DNA of 27,049 nucleotides from DATEFF01 sp964586395 (GCA_964586395.1 CAZPGP010000011.1:1-27049), one strand, 5' to 3'; shown: positions 12,005 to 21,098, counted from the first letter of the stretch. Program-made: numbers and translations. Notes: generated by a model not told the origin, from the sequence alone.

Positions 12005-14782
12005 ATGGACTCTTTATTCTCCCTGATTTTCAGTTTACTTAGCAAATGGTACATTTGGCTGCCTATCGTGGCAGTCCTGGGCTACTTTGCATACCGTAAC
12101 AATCGTCGAGCACAGACGCTCCTAGAAATGGAGCATACCCTTTTGGTACTCGAAATTCCCCGCACCAACGAAAAGAAAGAGCTCGCGGCAGAACAGATGT
12201 TCGCCAGCCTTCACGGTATCCTGCGCTCCAAGAGGGAGCTAGCAGCACAAGGGGGCCTGCAGGAACACATTAGCTTCGAGTTCGCGTCCATTGGCAAGCA
12301 GATCCGCTTCTACGTCTGGGTACCAAAGTACCTCCAAAACTTCGTCGAAGGCCAGATCTACGCACAGTATCCTCAGGTGCAAATCCACGAAGCAGAGGAA
12401 GACTACGCCGCCCGTGACTTCTCGCACGATGTTAAGTACACCGCCGAGCTTGGCTTGATTGACGACGAAGTTCTGCCTATCAAGACCTTCGATAGCTTTG
12501 ACGTCGACCCACTCGCCGGCATCACCGCGACACTCGCAAAGCTGGACGACCCGAACGAAGAAATGTGGATCCAAGTATTGGCACGCCCAATTCCAGACGA
12601 TTGGCACCGCAAGGCCAGTAAGTACGCCAGTCGCGTCAAAAGCGGCAAGGGCAAGCTGAAGAGCGACACCGCCGGGACGATCATCTTCTTCATTGGTCAA
12701 ATGCTCGAAGCACTCTGGAAACCACCAGAGGACAAAGCCAAGTCCGCCCCTGAAATCAGTGAGCGCGACAAAGGTCGCATCAGTGAAGTCGACAAAAAGA
12801 GCACCAAGCTGGGCTACCAGGTCAAAGTACGTCTGACCTACCTCGGTAACGACGCCACTACTGCTCGTCTGCGCATGCAGGCGATTGTTGGTACATTCAA
12901 GCAGTTCAACAGCACCAACCTAAACGGCTTCCAGCTAAAAAATCCAAGCTTCTCAGCAGAGGGCATTGCCCAATATCGAACACGCTTCTTTATCGACCGC
13001 GGATACATTCTCAACATCGAGGAGCTCGCCAGTTTGTACCACTTGCCGCACACCAACGTGGAAACGCCAAACATTGTTTGGGCTTCGTCCAAGACCGCTG
13101 AACCACCATCCAAGCTACCAATGATTCTGGGCGATGAAGAGCACGACAAGGATATCAGCGCCTTTGGCCTAACCAACTTCCGCGGCGTCAACCAGCAGTT
13201 TGGCATCCACCGATCAGACCGAGGTCGCCACATTTACGTCATCGGCCAGACAGGTACCGGTAAGTCAGGTCTGCTGGAGCTGTTCGCCCTTAGCGACGTG
13301 TTCCACAACCAAGGGTACGCCATCATCGACCCACACGGTGACTTCGCGGTTAACAACCTCCGTTTCGTGCCCGCATCACGCATTAAGGACGTGGTGTATT
13401 TCAACCCTGCCGATACGGCATTCCCGATGGGATTCAACCCAATGGAGGTCACCGACCCCGCGCTGCGTAACAACATTAGCTCTGAAATCATCGGCGTTAT
13501 GAAGCGTATGTTCGGTGAGAGTTGGGGACCGCGACTGGAATACATCCTGCGCTACACCATCCTCGCGCTGCTATACTACCCCAACACGACGATGCTCGAC
13601 ATTACGCGCATGCTGACCGACAAGCGCTTCCGCAACGAAGTCCTGGCACACGTCCAAGACACCGTCGTTCTGAACTTCTGGAACATTGAGTTCGCCAGCT
13701 GGAACGACAAATTCCAGGCTGAGGCAATCGCGCCTGTCCTTAACAAGGTCGGTGCCTTCACCGCCAACCCGATCATTCGTAACATCATCGGCCAGTCCAA
13801 GTCGACCTTCAATATCCGCAAGCTGATGGACGAAGGCAAGATCCTCATCGTTAACCTGTCGAAGGGTCTACTTGGCGAAGACAACGCATCCATCCTGGGC
13901 GCATTCCTGGTTATTAAGATTCAGCTGGCGGCCATGAGTCGTGCTGACATCCCGAATATCGATGACCGCCGTCCGTTCTACCTGTACGTGGACGAGTTCC
14001 AGAACTTTGCCACCGACTCGTTTGCGACCATTCTGTCTGAGGCACGTAAGTATGGCCTAAACCTAACCGTGGCCAACCAGTACGTTTCGCAGATGCAAGA
14101 CACCGTGCGAGACGCCGTATTTGGTAACGTCGGCACAATGATCACCATGCGCGTGAGTGCTGATGACGCGCCGATCCTCGGCAAGCCATTCGCGCCGCAG
14201 TTCCTGCCTGAAGACATCATGCAGATGCACAACCGCCACTTCATCATAAGCATGGTTATTAAGGGAGAGAAGGTGCCTGCGTTCTCGGCCACAACGTTGA
14301 CCATCCCACCAGCCCAGACCGACTTCTCACCTCAAATCATCCAGAATACACGCTCGCTGTATGCAACAACTCGCGAGGAGATTGAGGCAGAGATCCAAGG
14401 GCGCAACACACCACCATCGGCCTCTGCGCCGCAATCGCAATCACTCGCAAAGCTCCACCCCGTTCCATCGTCAGCAACCCCCGTGCAACAGAGTGGGGGA
14501 GGGGCGAGTGCTCCGACTAGCGATGCGCCAATGTCTGCCTCCGCCAAGCGACGCCTGCGTCGCAAACGTGCTGCAGCCCTAGAAGCCGCCCCTGCGCCCG
14601 CACCACAGCCTCAACAGCCGAAGGAGCGTAGTGAGGCAGGGAAGAGCAACCGACCCGCTCCAGAGCCCCCGAAGGCCCCTGCGCCCGCTCCTCCAACTCC
14701 CCCTACTCCAAAGCCAGAACCAAAACCAGAGCCTAAAGTAGAAGACAAACCGCCAACCGAAGAAACAATTCAGCTTCGCTAA
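12005..14782 (+). CDS. VirD4/TraG-like type IV secretion DNA-binding ATPase
   Basis: 925 aa from ATG 12005. The upstream TTG at 11963 is less likely because a -10 element TTTACT (11993-11998) ends 6 nt before the ATG. Residues about 5-28 are one N-terminal membrane segment (LFSLIFSLLSKWYIWLPIVA). A ~370-residue N-terminal part follows. Then comes a HerA/VirD4-type ATPase with Walker A GQTGTGKS at 414-421, IIDPHGDF after it, and Walker B LYVDEFQN with D663/E664. ANQYVSQM matches the TraG/VirD4 C-terminal ATPase motif. The last ~125 residues are Pro/Ala/Lys-rich and disordered. It should be a membrane-anchored hexameric DNA motor. No other secretion or conjugation genes are in the window. Confidence 0.85.
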   Translation: MDSLFSLIFSLLSKWYIWLPIVAVLGYFAYRNNRRAQTLLEMEHTLLVLEIPRTNEKKELAAEQMFASLHGILRSKRELAAQGGLQEHISFEFASIGKQIRFYVWVPKYLQNFVEGQIYAQYPQVQIHEAEEDYAARDFSHDVKYTAELGLIDDEVLPIKTFDSFDVDPLAGITATLAKLDDPNEEMWIQVLARPIPDDWHRKASKYASRVKSGKGKLKSDTAGTIIFFIGQMLEALWKPPEDKAKSAPEISERDKGRISEVDKKSTKLGYQVKVRLTYLGNDATTARLRMQAIVGTFKQFNSTNLNGFQLKNPSFSAEGIAQYRTRFFIDRGYILNIEELASLYHLPHTNVETPNIVWASSKTAEPPSKLPMILGDEEHDKDISAFGLTNFRGVNQQFGIHRSDRGRHIYVIGQTGTGKSGLLELFALSDVFHNQGYAIIDPHGDFAVNNLRFVPASRIKDVVYFNPADTAFPMGFNPMEVTDPALRNNISSEIIGVMKRMFGESWGPRLEYILRYTILALLYYPNTTMLDITRMLTDKRFRNEVLAHVQDTVVLNFWNIEFASWNDKFQAEAIAPVLNKVGAFTANPIIRNIIGQSKSTFNIRKLMDEGKILIVNLSKGLLGEDNASILGAFLVIKIQLAAMSRADIPNIDDRRPFYLYVDEFQNFATDSFATILSEARKYGLNLTVANQYVSQMQDTVRDAVFGNVGTMITMRVSADDAPILGKPFAPQFLPEDIMQMHNRHFIISMVIKGEKVPAFSATTLTIPPAQTDFSPQIIQNTRSLYATTREEIEAEIQGRNTPPSASAPQSQSLAKLHPVPSSATPVQQSGGGASAPTSDAPMSASAKRRLRRKRAAALEAAPAPAPQPQQPKERSEAGKSNRPAPEPPKAPAPAPPTPPTPKPEPKPEPKVEDKPPTEETIQLR

Positions 14783-15230
14783 CCACCCGCCTCACGTGGG
14801 TCGAAAAGTGGTTTTAGTTTCTAATAAAACATGAACAAAAATCGAACACGAATTATCTAACGCAAAGTAAGTAACACGATGCCTTAAAAGCAACCATCTG
14901 CCAAGCCCGCTCAAAGCCCAGCCCACATAGGGAAGTGGTCGACACAAAATCAAAACGTGAAGGCACAGGAACAATAAGGCAGAAATTAGGACCAGGAAGA
15001 CGCATACACACTCACGTTTTGAATATAGACCTTGTGTCGCACAATATATCTTTTACGACATAACCTATGAATTTAAACTATGAATGTGCAATCATCTAAT
15101 AACCACTTTTGAGTAGGGGTTTCGCACTAGACTGTGTATATTAACGTCTTTACTGTGCGTGTCATACCATCTGTTAATCATACTTGTACTACTTATATAG
15201 TGGCTTCGGGCGGCCTTGGTTGGAGCCCCG

Positions 15231-15257
15231 GCAAATTGGCCTAACATTTGCTTTTTT
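15231..15257 (+). terminator. Intrinsic-terminator-like hairpin
   Basis: GCAAAT (15231-15236), 9-nt loop, ATTTGC (15246-15251), then TTTTTT. It is preceded by a GC-rich stretch from 15202. A possible -10 TATAGT lies at 15196-15201. It could end read-through from the VirD4-like gene or define a very short RNA. Confidence 0.5.
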
Positions 15258-15281
15258 GTGTTGGTTATGTCGTTATTTGAC

Positions 15282-15315
15282 TTTTCCACAGACTGTAAAA
15301 TTTGCTTTTTCCACA
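15282..15315 (+). other. Two DnaA-box-like sites
   Basis: TTTTCCACA at 15282-15290 and again at 15307-15315, same orientation, 25 bp apart, with a near match TTTTTCACA at 15402-15410. One mismatch separates TTTTCCACA from the consensus TTATCCACA. Confidence 0.4.
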
Positions 15316-15475
15316 GTTTTATTTTGTTTTTTCACGCCTCCCTATTTGCCCGCTCTCTACCCTGCTATTTGCAAAAATTGTTGTTTATTTTTTTGTATAG
15401 TTTTTTCACAACTACGTGCGCAATAAAAACACGTAGAACAAAAATAGAACTGAAGAGAGGAGCGGAGGAGTAGTC

Positions 15476-16198
15476 CTACTTAAAGTACGCCTTACCCTCA
15501 ACTCGAACGTCAACGTATTCCGGCTTAAGTTTCTTATCGTCCAGCCACTTTATCGTATTGATAATGTCCTCTGCTTGCTGCAACGGATCACGATCGGTAT
15601 GCGTTTTGAAGGGGTATCCCCTGCCCTGCAGCTTCAGGTCAACCTGGCGGGTCGATGCTGGGATAATGATATCTGTTACAGCCCCCTTATCGCCCGCGTT
15701 TACGGCACCGACCATTTTACCCAAGAAGTTGATGAAACGGTTAGAGGCNNNNNNNNNNNNNNNNNNNNNNNNNNNNNNNNNNNNNNNNNNNNNNNNNNNN
15801 NNNNNNNNNNNNNNNNNNNNNNNNNNNNNNNNNNNNNNNNNNNNNNNNGTGAAGTACTTTTGCACTGTTTGCTGATACGCAGCAGTCTGTGGCGAACCAC
15901 CTGGCTGGGTGTAGCGAATCTGGATCGTAGCAATGTAATTCAAAATGAGATAACTGAGCGCGGCAATAACGACCGCAACGACCGCCAGGATACGCGAGAT
16001 ACGACGGCGATACTGATGCAGCTCGTGCACCTGCAAACGCGCCGTCTTGAGCTGCGAGCGCGATTCAGCAGTTGGGTTCACCTTGTTAGAGGTTGTGCCG
16101 GTCAGCGTACGACTACGCCTAAAGGTGTAACCCTGATCGTCAGCGCCGCCACGGGGATTTCGGAGTGGTGTCTTTTGCTTGCGCCCAAATAGTTTCAT
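15476..16198 (-). CDS. ftsQ: FtsQ-like division protein, interrupted by assembly gap
   Basis: The N-terminal ~65 residues are basic and cytoplasmic (KLFGRKQKTPLRNP). One membrane span follows at about 70-90 (ILAVVAVVIAALSYLILNYI), then a short extracytoplasmic piece. 100 N then interrupt the gene. After the gap the protein continues with LQGRGYPFKT and ends with EYVDVRVEGKAYFK, close to the C-terminal DLRVxGKAYYK pattern of FtsQ. The POTRA/FtsQ core would lie in the gap, so the call rests on topology, C-terminal motif and position in the division cluster. The ATG overlaps the murG stop (ATGA), so the two are translationally coupled. The open frame across 100 N may be accidental. Confidence 0.6.
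   Translation of the reverse strand: MKLFGRKQKTPLRNPRGGADDQGYTFRRSRTLTGTTSNKVNPTAESRSQLKTARLQVHELHQYRRRISRILAVVAVVIAALSYLILNYIATIQIRYTQPGGSPQTAAYQQTVQKYFXXXXXXXXXXXXXXXXXXXXXXXXXXXXXXXXXXASNRFINFLGKMVGAVNAGDKGAVTDIIIPASTRQVDLKLQGRGYPFKTHTDRDPLQQAEDIINTIKWLDDKKLKPEYVDVRVEGKAYFK
15749..15848. other. Assembly gap (100 N) inside ftsQ-like gene
   Basis: Exactly 100 N, a usual placeholder for a gap of unknown length. The missing part probably covers the POTRA domain. Confidence 0.95.
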
Positions 16199-17376
16199 GA
16201 TGCCTTGCTTTGTTCGTGTTCTGGCGCGCGTACAGCCGCTACAATCAGGGTTGCCATATCGAGCGCGGCATCTGGTTTCGCAAACTCGTGCAGGGCTTTA
16301 CCGAGCTTCTGACGATGCGGCTTGTCCTTTAGCAGATCCTCGAGCGCACGGCGAAGCACCAGCGGGTTCTTCTCGAGCTCTTCCTCATCCACGGTCACAG
16401 CAGCATCAACTTCTTCGTATACTCGCGCATTCTTTAACTGATGGCCTCCTGTGAGGTATGGGTTCGGAACCATGACTACCGCCTTTGCCAGCGCAGCTAG
16501 CTCTTGCATTGTCGTCGCGCCAACACGGCTAACAACGATATCTGCCGCACCCAGCACTGGCGCCATGCCCGTTGAGATAAAGGGAACGATCTGGTAATCG
16601 ATGAGTTCGGGGGCGTGTGCTGTGACTTCATCGTGCGTGACCGTACCGGTGATGTGGTAGATGGCAGCCTGCTCAACAATCTGGGGCGCAATAGACACAA
16701 CGGCGCGGTTGATCGTACGCGCACCCAGGCCACCGCCAGTTACAACAATCAATGGTTTGTCGATATCGTGAAATCCAAGGTCGGCCTTAAGCTTGCGCTG
16801 ATCAGCTTCACTGACAGGCTTAAATGACGGGTCTACAGGGATACCTACGTAGTGCGTCTTTTCCTTGGGGTACGGATAATGTTCGACTGGCGAACCGGTA
16901 GCGATAGTGGTTGCCCAGCGCGATAGGATGCGGTTAGCCAAGCCAGGATGCGCGTCTGAATCGTGGATGACGAGTGGAATACCAAAAACCCTTGCCGCCA
17001 ACCCAAGGGGTACACATACAAATCCACCCTTAGTGAAAACAACGTCAGGCTTCAGGCGAAACAGCAGCCACAAACTTTGCACAAACCCGACAAGCGTCAC
17101 AAACAAATCACGAGTATTCTTCCAAAGCGTCGGCAAGTCAGCCAACTGATGCCAAACCGACACCCGGTGGTAGCGACGGAATTTGCCGGCGTGAATTTGC
17201 TTTACGCTCACGTCTAAACCGCTGTGAGACATAATATCTTCAGCCTGACGGCCAAACTTGCTATCAGTTACAAAGCAAACCTCGAGGTGTGCATCGTGCT
17301 CCCTAAGGGTGCGTAATACGGCTAGAACCGGCGTAACGTGTCCGCCCGATCCCCCGCCTGCTGCGACGATCTTCAT
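16195..17376 (-). CDS. murG: MurG, lipid I N-acetylglucosaminyltransferase
   Basis: 393 aa from ATG 17376. The UDP-GlcNAc-dependent GT28 fold starts with MKIVAAGGGSGGHVTPVLAV, containing the GGSGGH loop. GGGLGARTINRAV marks the second G loop. VSRVGATTMQELAALAKAVVMVPNP is the donor-binding region. It adds GlcNAc to lipid I at the inner face of the membrane to make lipid II. The start was chosen for the AAGGAGG site 6-7 nt upstream; ATGs at 17397 and 17394 lack one. The start lies 74 nt inside the end of ftsW, and the stop overlaps the ftsQ start. Confidence 0.95.
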   Translation of the reverse strand: MKIVAAGGGSGGHVTPVLAVLRTLREHDAHLEVCFVTDSKFGRQAEDIMSHSGLDVSVKQIHAGKFRRYHRVSVWHQLADLPTLWKNTRDLFVTLVGFVQSLWLLFRLKPDVVFTKGGFVCVPLGLAARVFGIPLVIHDSDAHPGLANRILSRWATTIATGSPVEHYPYPKEKTHYVGIPVDPSFKPVSEADQRKLKADLGFHDIDKPLIVVTGGGLGARTINRAVVSIAPQIVEQAAIYHITGTVTHDEVTAHAPELIDYQIVPFISTGMAPVLGAADIVVSRVGATTMQELAALAKAVVMVPNPYLTGGHQLKNARVYEEVDAAVTVDEEELEKNPLVLRRALEDLLKDKPHRQKLGKALHEFAKPDAALDMATLIVAAVRAPEHEQSKAS

Positions 17377-18298
17377 GCGCGCCTCCTCCTTCATCATGAC
17401 TATTGGGATTCTGATGTACAGTATACCTCGAAGCGTTCAGGGCCAGGCCCAAAGCGCCCATTATAAACAGCAAACTCGTACCGCCAAAGCTCAGGAACGG
17501 CAGCGTAATACCGGTCAAAGGGAAGATTCCTAGCATCGCACCGATGTTCACAACCGTATGGGTAAAGATCCAACCAAATACACCAGCCACAAGTAATTTG
17601 TGATATTGGTTACCGGCATTATCCATAACCTTCAACAGACGTACGAACAGCGCTGCAAAGATCGCCAGNNNNNNNNNNNNNNNNNNNNNNNNNNNNNNNN
17701 NNNNNNNNNNNNNNNNNNNNNNNNNNNNNNNNNNNNNNNNNNNNNNNNNNNNNNNNNNNNNNNNNNNNCTTATCACGCCCATTATGACGGCTAGTGGCCA
17801 TAGGGTTTCATTCGGGCTATTCAGCTTGCCCTCGGTAATTCGCTTTGCCAGGAAGCCCGCCAGGAATATCAGCAGCGCAAACTTCACGATCTCTGCCGGC
17901 TGCAGCGTCACAAACCCAAGGTTAATCCAACGACATGCGCCGTTCGTGCACAGACTCAACGCCGTGCCGCTGGCAATTATCGGAACCATACACAGCACCA
18001 GGCCGGCTATGAGCAGTTTGTTCTGGTATTTACGCCACCAGTCGATAGGCACCAACGATGCCGCAATGAATGCCAAGACACCCACCCCCAAGTACGCAAC
18101 CTGACGGTACATAAAGTGGTTCTGGTCGAGCGTATTACCGGCTGCGTTGATGCGCGCCGTCAGCGCTGGGCTGATCGAATATATAACAACAAGTCCCAAG
18201 AGCATTAGAATGCTCATGAACAATACAATCAGGAAATCTCCGCGATGACGCCGAACAACTTCGCCCCCAACCCTGGCAACTCGGCGTGCTCGTTCCAT
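17303..18298 (-). CDS. ftsW: FtsW/RodA-family septal glycosyltransferase, interrupted by assembly gap
   Basis: Multi-span SEDS protein. Before the gap it has four or five hydrophobic spans and CRWINLGFVTLQPAEIVK, the conserved RWI.LG...QP.E..K segment. After the gap it has NIGAMLGIFPLTGITLPFLSFGGTSLL, the SEDS signature. 100 N lie between, yet the central part of the family (the PDLGT motif, the catalytic loop and GSGG...LPE) is absent. The real gap must therefore be several hundred bases rather than 100. The protein polymerises lipid II at the septum. Its ATG follows the mraY stop directly. The last ~30 codons overlap murG and look unlike the family, so the 3' end could be read differently. 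Confidence 0.9.
   Translation of the reverse strand: MERARRVARVGGEVVRRHRGDFLIVLFMSILMLLGLVVIYSISPALTARINAAGNTLDQNHFMYRQVAYLGVGVLAFIAASLVPIDWWRKYQNKLLIAGLVLCMVPIIASGTALSLCTNGACRWINLGFVTLQPAEIVKFALLIFLAGFLAKRITEGKLNSPNETLWPLAVIMGVIXXXXXXXXXXXXXXXXXXXXXXXXXXXXXXXXXXLAIFAALFVRLLKVMDNAGNQYHKLLVAGVFGWIFTHTVVNIGAMLGIFPLTGITLPFLSFGGTSLLFIMGALGLALNASRYTVHQNPNSHDEGGGAHEDRRSRRGIGRTRYAGSSRITHP
17669..17768. other. Assembly gap (100 N) inside ftsW
   Basis: Exactly 100 N. Comparison with SEDS family architecture indicates that roughly 120 residues are missing, far more than 100 bases can hold. Confidence 0.95.
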
Positions 18299-19333
18299 CT
18301 AGCGGACGTAGCCCCCTGCCAAGGCCAGCATGAGACCGAGTGCGCCGCAGACTTGACCGATGACCCAGAATCGCATCGTTACCTTAACTTCTGGCCAGCC
18401 GACAGCTTCCAGATGGTGATGTACAGGAGCAGACTGAAAGACCTTCTTGTGACGAAGTTTCTTGCTGAGGATCTGGATAAGGCTCGAGCCAGCTTCAGCC
18501 ACAAAGACAAAGCCGATAATTGGCAGCAGGAACAACGTGTCAGTCAACATCGCCACAACACCCAGCGCCGTACCCAGCGCGAATGAACCAACGTCACCCA
18601 TAAAGAACCGCGCCGGATAGATGTTAAACCAGACGTAGCTCAGCAGGACGCCCACGATCGTGAAACAGAACCCGGCAATACCGACGTTACCTTGTAGCAA
18701 TGCGATCACGCCAAAGACGCCATATGCCGTGCTAAGGAGACCGCCAGCCAAACCGTCCAAGCCATCACTAATATTCACGGCGTTACCAGTACTCACAACC
18801 ACCAGAACGAACAATGGGATCAACAACCATCCCAGCGACAAATCGCCCACGAATGGCACGTAGATAGTGCTGTAACCGAGTTTGTAATAGAAGAACCACG
18901 CACTCACCAGGGCAATCATGGCGATCATGGCGAACTTCAACGGCGCGCGCAGGCCCTTTAGGCCTCCCCCGCTACCTCGAATATTGATAATGTCATCGAT
19001 GAGGCCAACGATACCACCGCCGATCAACGCAGCCAGGGGCAGCCACGTCTGCTGACGGTCAAAGTTGAACAGCAACGTCACGAAGGAGACGGCAATTACC
19101 ATGATCATACCAGCCATAGTTGGAATGTTGCGTTTGTGTTTGGCGGCGTGAAGCTTGGTAAAGACGGGGGTGGCCTCACCGGTTGTCGCCACAGTGCGCG
19201 GCTGCTTCCAGAATCGATAGCGATACGCAAAGTACGTGTAGATCGGCGTCAGCAGCATCGCGACTACAAATGCCAGAAAGCTCAGGCTGAAGACCATCGT
19301 CGCTTCGTTCGTAAATTGTCCAAGACTTGTCAT
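18299..19333 (-). CDS. mraY: MraY, phospho-MurNAc-pentapeptide translocase
   Basis: 344 aa, about ten membrane spans. Family motifs are all present: KRNIPTMAG near 70, DDIINI near 113 with the catalytic acidic pair, NAVNISDGLDGLAGG near 185, FFMGDVGSFALG near 245 and the loop APVHHHLE near 305. It transfers phospho-MurNAc-pentapeptide to undecaprenyl phosphate, making lipid I. AAGGGG, overlapping the PBP stop codon, is its ribosome site. The stop is followed without a gap by the ftsW ATG, so the two are tightly coupled. Confidence 0.97.
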   Translation of the reverse strand: MTSLGQFTNEATMVFSLSFLAFVVAMLLTPIYTYFAYRYRFWKQPRTVATTGEATPVFTKLHAAKHKRNIPTMAGMIMVIAVSFVTLLFNFDRQQTWLPLAALIGGGIVGLIDDIINIRGSGGGLKGLRAPLKFAMIAMIALVSAWFFYYKLGYSTIYVPFVGDLSLGWLLIPLFVLVVVSTGNAVNISDGLDGLAGGLLSTAYGVFGVIALLQGNVGIAGFCFTIVGVLLSYVWFNIYPARFFMGDVGSFALGTALGVVAMLTDTLFLLPIIGFVFVAEAGSSLIQILSKKLRHKKVFQSAPVHHHLEAVGWPEVKVTMRFWVIGQVCGALGLMLALAGGYVR

Positions 19334-19343
19334 TCTATTCCCC

Positions 19344-21098
19344 TTACTTTGGCCTTACTTGCAGATAATCGAGAAGCCAGTTAGATATGTTCGCAAAAAT
19401 AGGTGCGGCAGCAACACCACCAGCTGTGGCGGTATCGCTAACTTGCGCGTCTGTTACACGTACCATTATGACATACCGAGGGTTGGTATTGCTATTGCCC
19501 CCGAAGCCCAGGTAGCTACCGATTGCGTTCTTGTCGCTGTATTTACCGGTCTTGGGGTCAATAGTCTGAGAAGTACCGGTCTTGCCACCAATGAAGTACC
19601 CGCCGCGGTCCACGCCGACCAGGCTCTTGCTCCGCGCCTCGTGCATCATATCGTTGAGCTGTCGGGAAACCTCGGGGCGAATGACGTCGGACTTCACGAT
19701 TTGCGAGGCCTTCTTGGTCACGCTGCCTTCGGCGTCAACATAGCCGCTCACGACTGTTGGCTTGTAATAGACGCCGCCATTTACCAGGGCACTATAGGCG
19801 CTCGCCAGCTGAATCATGGTGTTGTCCATGCCCTGTCCGAAGGTCATGTTGGCGTAACGCACATTGCCGCCCTCGGCGTCGTCAGGCGCAATGACGTCTC
19901 CGGCCAGCTCGCCTGCTTGCTCGATACCGGTTTTCTTGTTGAACATGTACTTATCAGTGAAATAGCCAAACAGCCGCTCGCGCGCCTTCGCGCCGATGCT
20001 GCCGTCCCCTAGCCTCTCTAGAATGTGGACGACGCCAGTGTTGAGTGAGTACTCGAAGATTTCGGTCATGTTGCGTGTGCCGTTGACATTCTGGAGTACG
20101 TTCTTGATGAGGGCGTCCTCAACCTTTACCGAACCTGTGTTGTTGTAGGTTGAGTCCTTCTGCACCGCTCCAGAGTCGATGCCTGCACCCATCGTAAAGG
20201 TCTTCACGACCGAACCAGCCTCGTACGGCGCGCTCACGACGGCGTTCTGGAAGGCGCTGTAATCCTCATTCTCGAAGTATTTCGCCGGGTCGAATGTCGG
20301 CAAATTGGCCATGGCCATCACCTGTCCGTTACTTGGGTCCATCACGATGACGCTGCCGTGCTTAGCCTTCACCTTCTCGAGGCCATCTTTCAGCGCCTGC
20401 TCGATATAACTCTGAATATTGCGGTCAACACTGAGGACAATATTCTTGCCGTCCTGTGCCGGCTCCTGAATGTTGTTGCCCACTGACAGCGGGATGCCTC
20501 GAACATCAGTTACAGCCTTCAGCAGACCGGCCTTACCCGACAGATCACTGTTCAACGCCTGCTCTATGCCGTACTGGCCATGGCCATCACCGTTCACATA
20601 ACCCAGCACCTGAGCGGCAAGGTTGCCTTCGGGGTACACTCGCCTATCGAGCTCCTGCATGCCGATACCGGGCAGCTTTTCGGCGGCTATAAGGTCAGCT
20701 TGCTTTTGGCTGATTTGCTTGGCGAGGACAGTGTATTGCAGCTCTTTGTTTCGTAGATTCTTTTCGAAGTCGCCTACAACGTTGCCGCCGGCAACACGAC
20801 GCAGGATATCAGCGGTTTTGCCCTCGTCAGACACGTAGCGCGGGTCTGCATAGACGGTGTAGCTAGCCTCGTTCAGAACCAGTGGCGTTATCTTGTTGGC
20901 GCCATCACGCGCAAAAATCTCGCCGCGCTGCGCGGGCAAGGTAAATTTGGTGGTGTGTTCCTTCAGCGCCTCGGCCTCGTAATAACTGTGCTGAATGACC
21001 TGCAGATAAAACAATCGCATCACAAAAACAGCGCCAATGGCGCACATGACAAACACAAGTGTACGAGAACGACTTTTGTGGATGAGCTGTAGATTCAT
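19344..21098 (-). CDS. ftsI: FtsI/PBP2-type septal transpeptidase (class B PBP)
   Basis: 584 aa. One N-terminal membrane anchor (about 13-33) precedes the class B dimerisation domain, marked by PAQRGEIFARDG at 55-66. The transpeptidase domain contains all three active-site motifs: SVVK (S296-K299), SLN (351-353) and KTG (506-508). It should cross-link peptidoglycan at the septum together with FtsW. There is no C-terminal PASTA repeat. The upstream AAGGA is rather far from ATG 21098 (about 15 nt). It lies between the ftsL-like gene and mraY in the usual dcw order. Confidence 0.95.
   Translation of the reverse strand: MNLQLIHKSRSRTLVFVMCAIGAVFVMRLFYLQVIQHSYYEAEALKEHTTKFTLPAQRGEIFARDGANKITPLVLNEASYTVYADPRYVSDEGKTADILRRVAGGNVVGDFEKNLRNKELQYTVLAKQISQKQADLIAAEKLPGIGMQELDRRVYPEGNLAAQVLGYVNGDGHGQYGIEQALNSDLSGKAGLLKAVTDVRGIPLSVGNNIQEPAQDGKNIVLSVDRNIQSYIEQALKDGLEKVKAKHGSVIVMDPSNGQVMAMANLPTFDPAKYFENEDYSAFQNAVVSAPYEAGSVVKTFTMGAGIDSGAVQKDSTYNNTGSVKVEDALIKNVLQNVNGTRNMTEIFEYSLNTGVVHILERLGDGSIGAKARERLFGYFTDKYMFNKKTGIEQAGELAGDVIAPDDAEGGNVRYANMTFGQGMDNTMIQLASAYSALVNGGVYYKPTVVSGYVDAEGSVTKKASQIVKSDVIRPEVSRQLNDMMHEARSKSLVGVDRGGYFIGGKTGTSQTIDPKTGKYSDKNAIGSYLGFGGNSNTNPRYVIMVRVTDAQVSDTATAGGVAAAPIFANISNWLLDYLQVRPK

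Larger units (their letters stand above)
14783..15475. other. Gene-free AT-rich region between converging gene blocks
   Basis: This 693-bp stretch is AT-rich, with many T-runs after 15240. It contains two TTTTCCACA sites, a small GC-rich patch with a terminator-like hairpin (15231-15257), and an inverted repeat CTACGTG/CACGTAG (15412-15418 with 15430-15436). The short ORFs on either strand look like chance. The stretch separates the all-plus block on the left from the all-minus block on the right. Confidence 0.6.

Noticed and set aside
15121..15165. dif-like site around TGTATATTA in the convergent region
   Set aside because: Only the central TGTATA and a few flanking bases resemble known dif sites. 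The XerC and XerD arms do not match.
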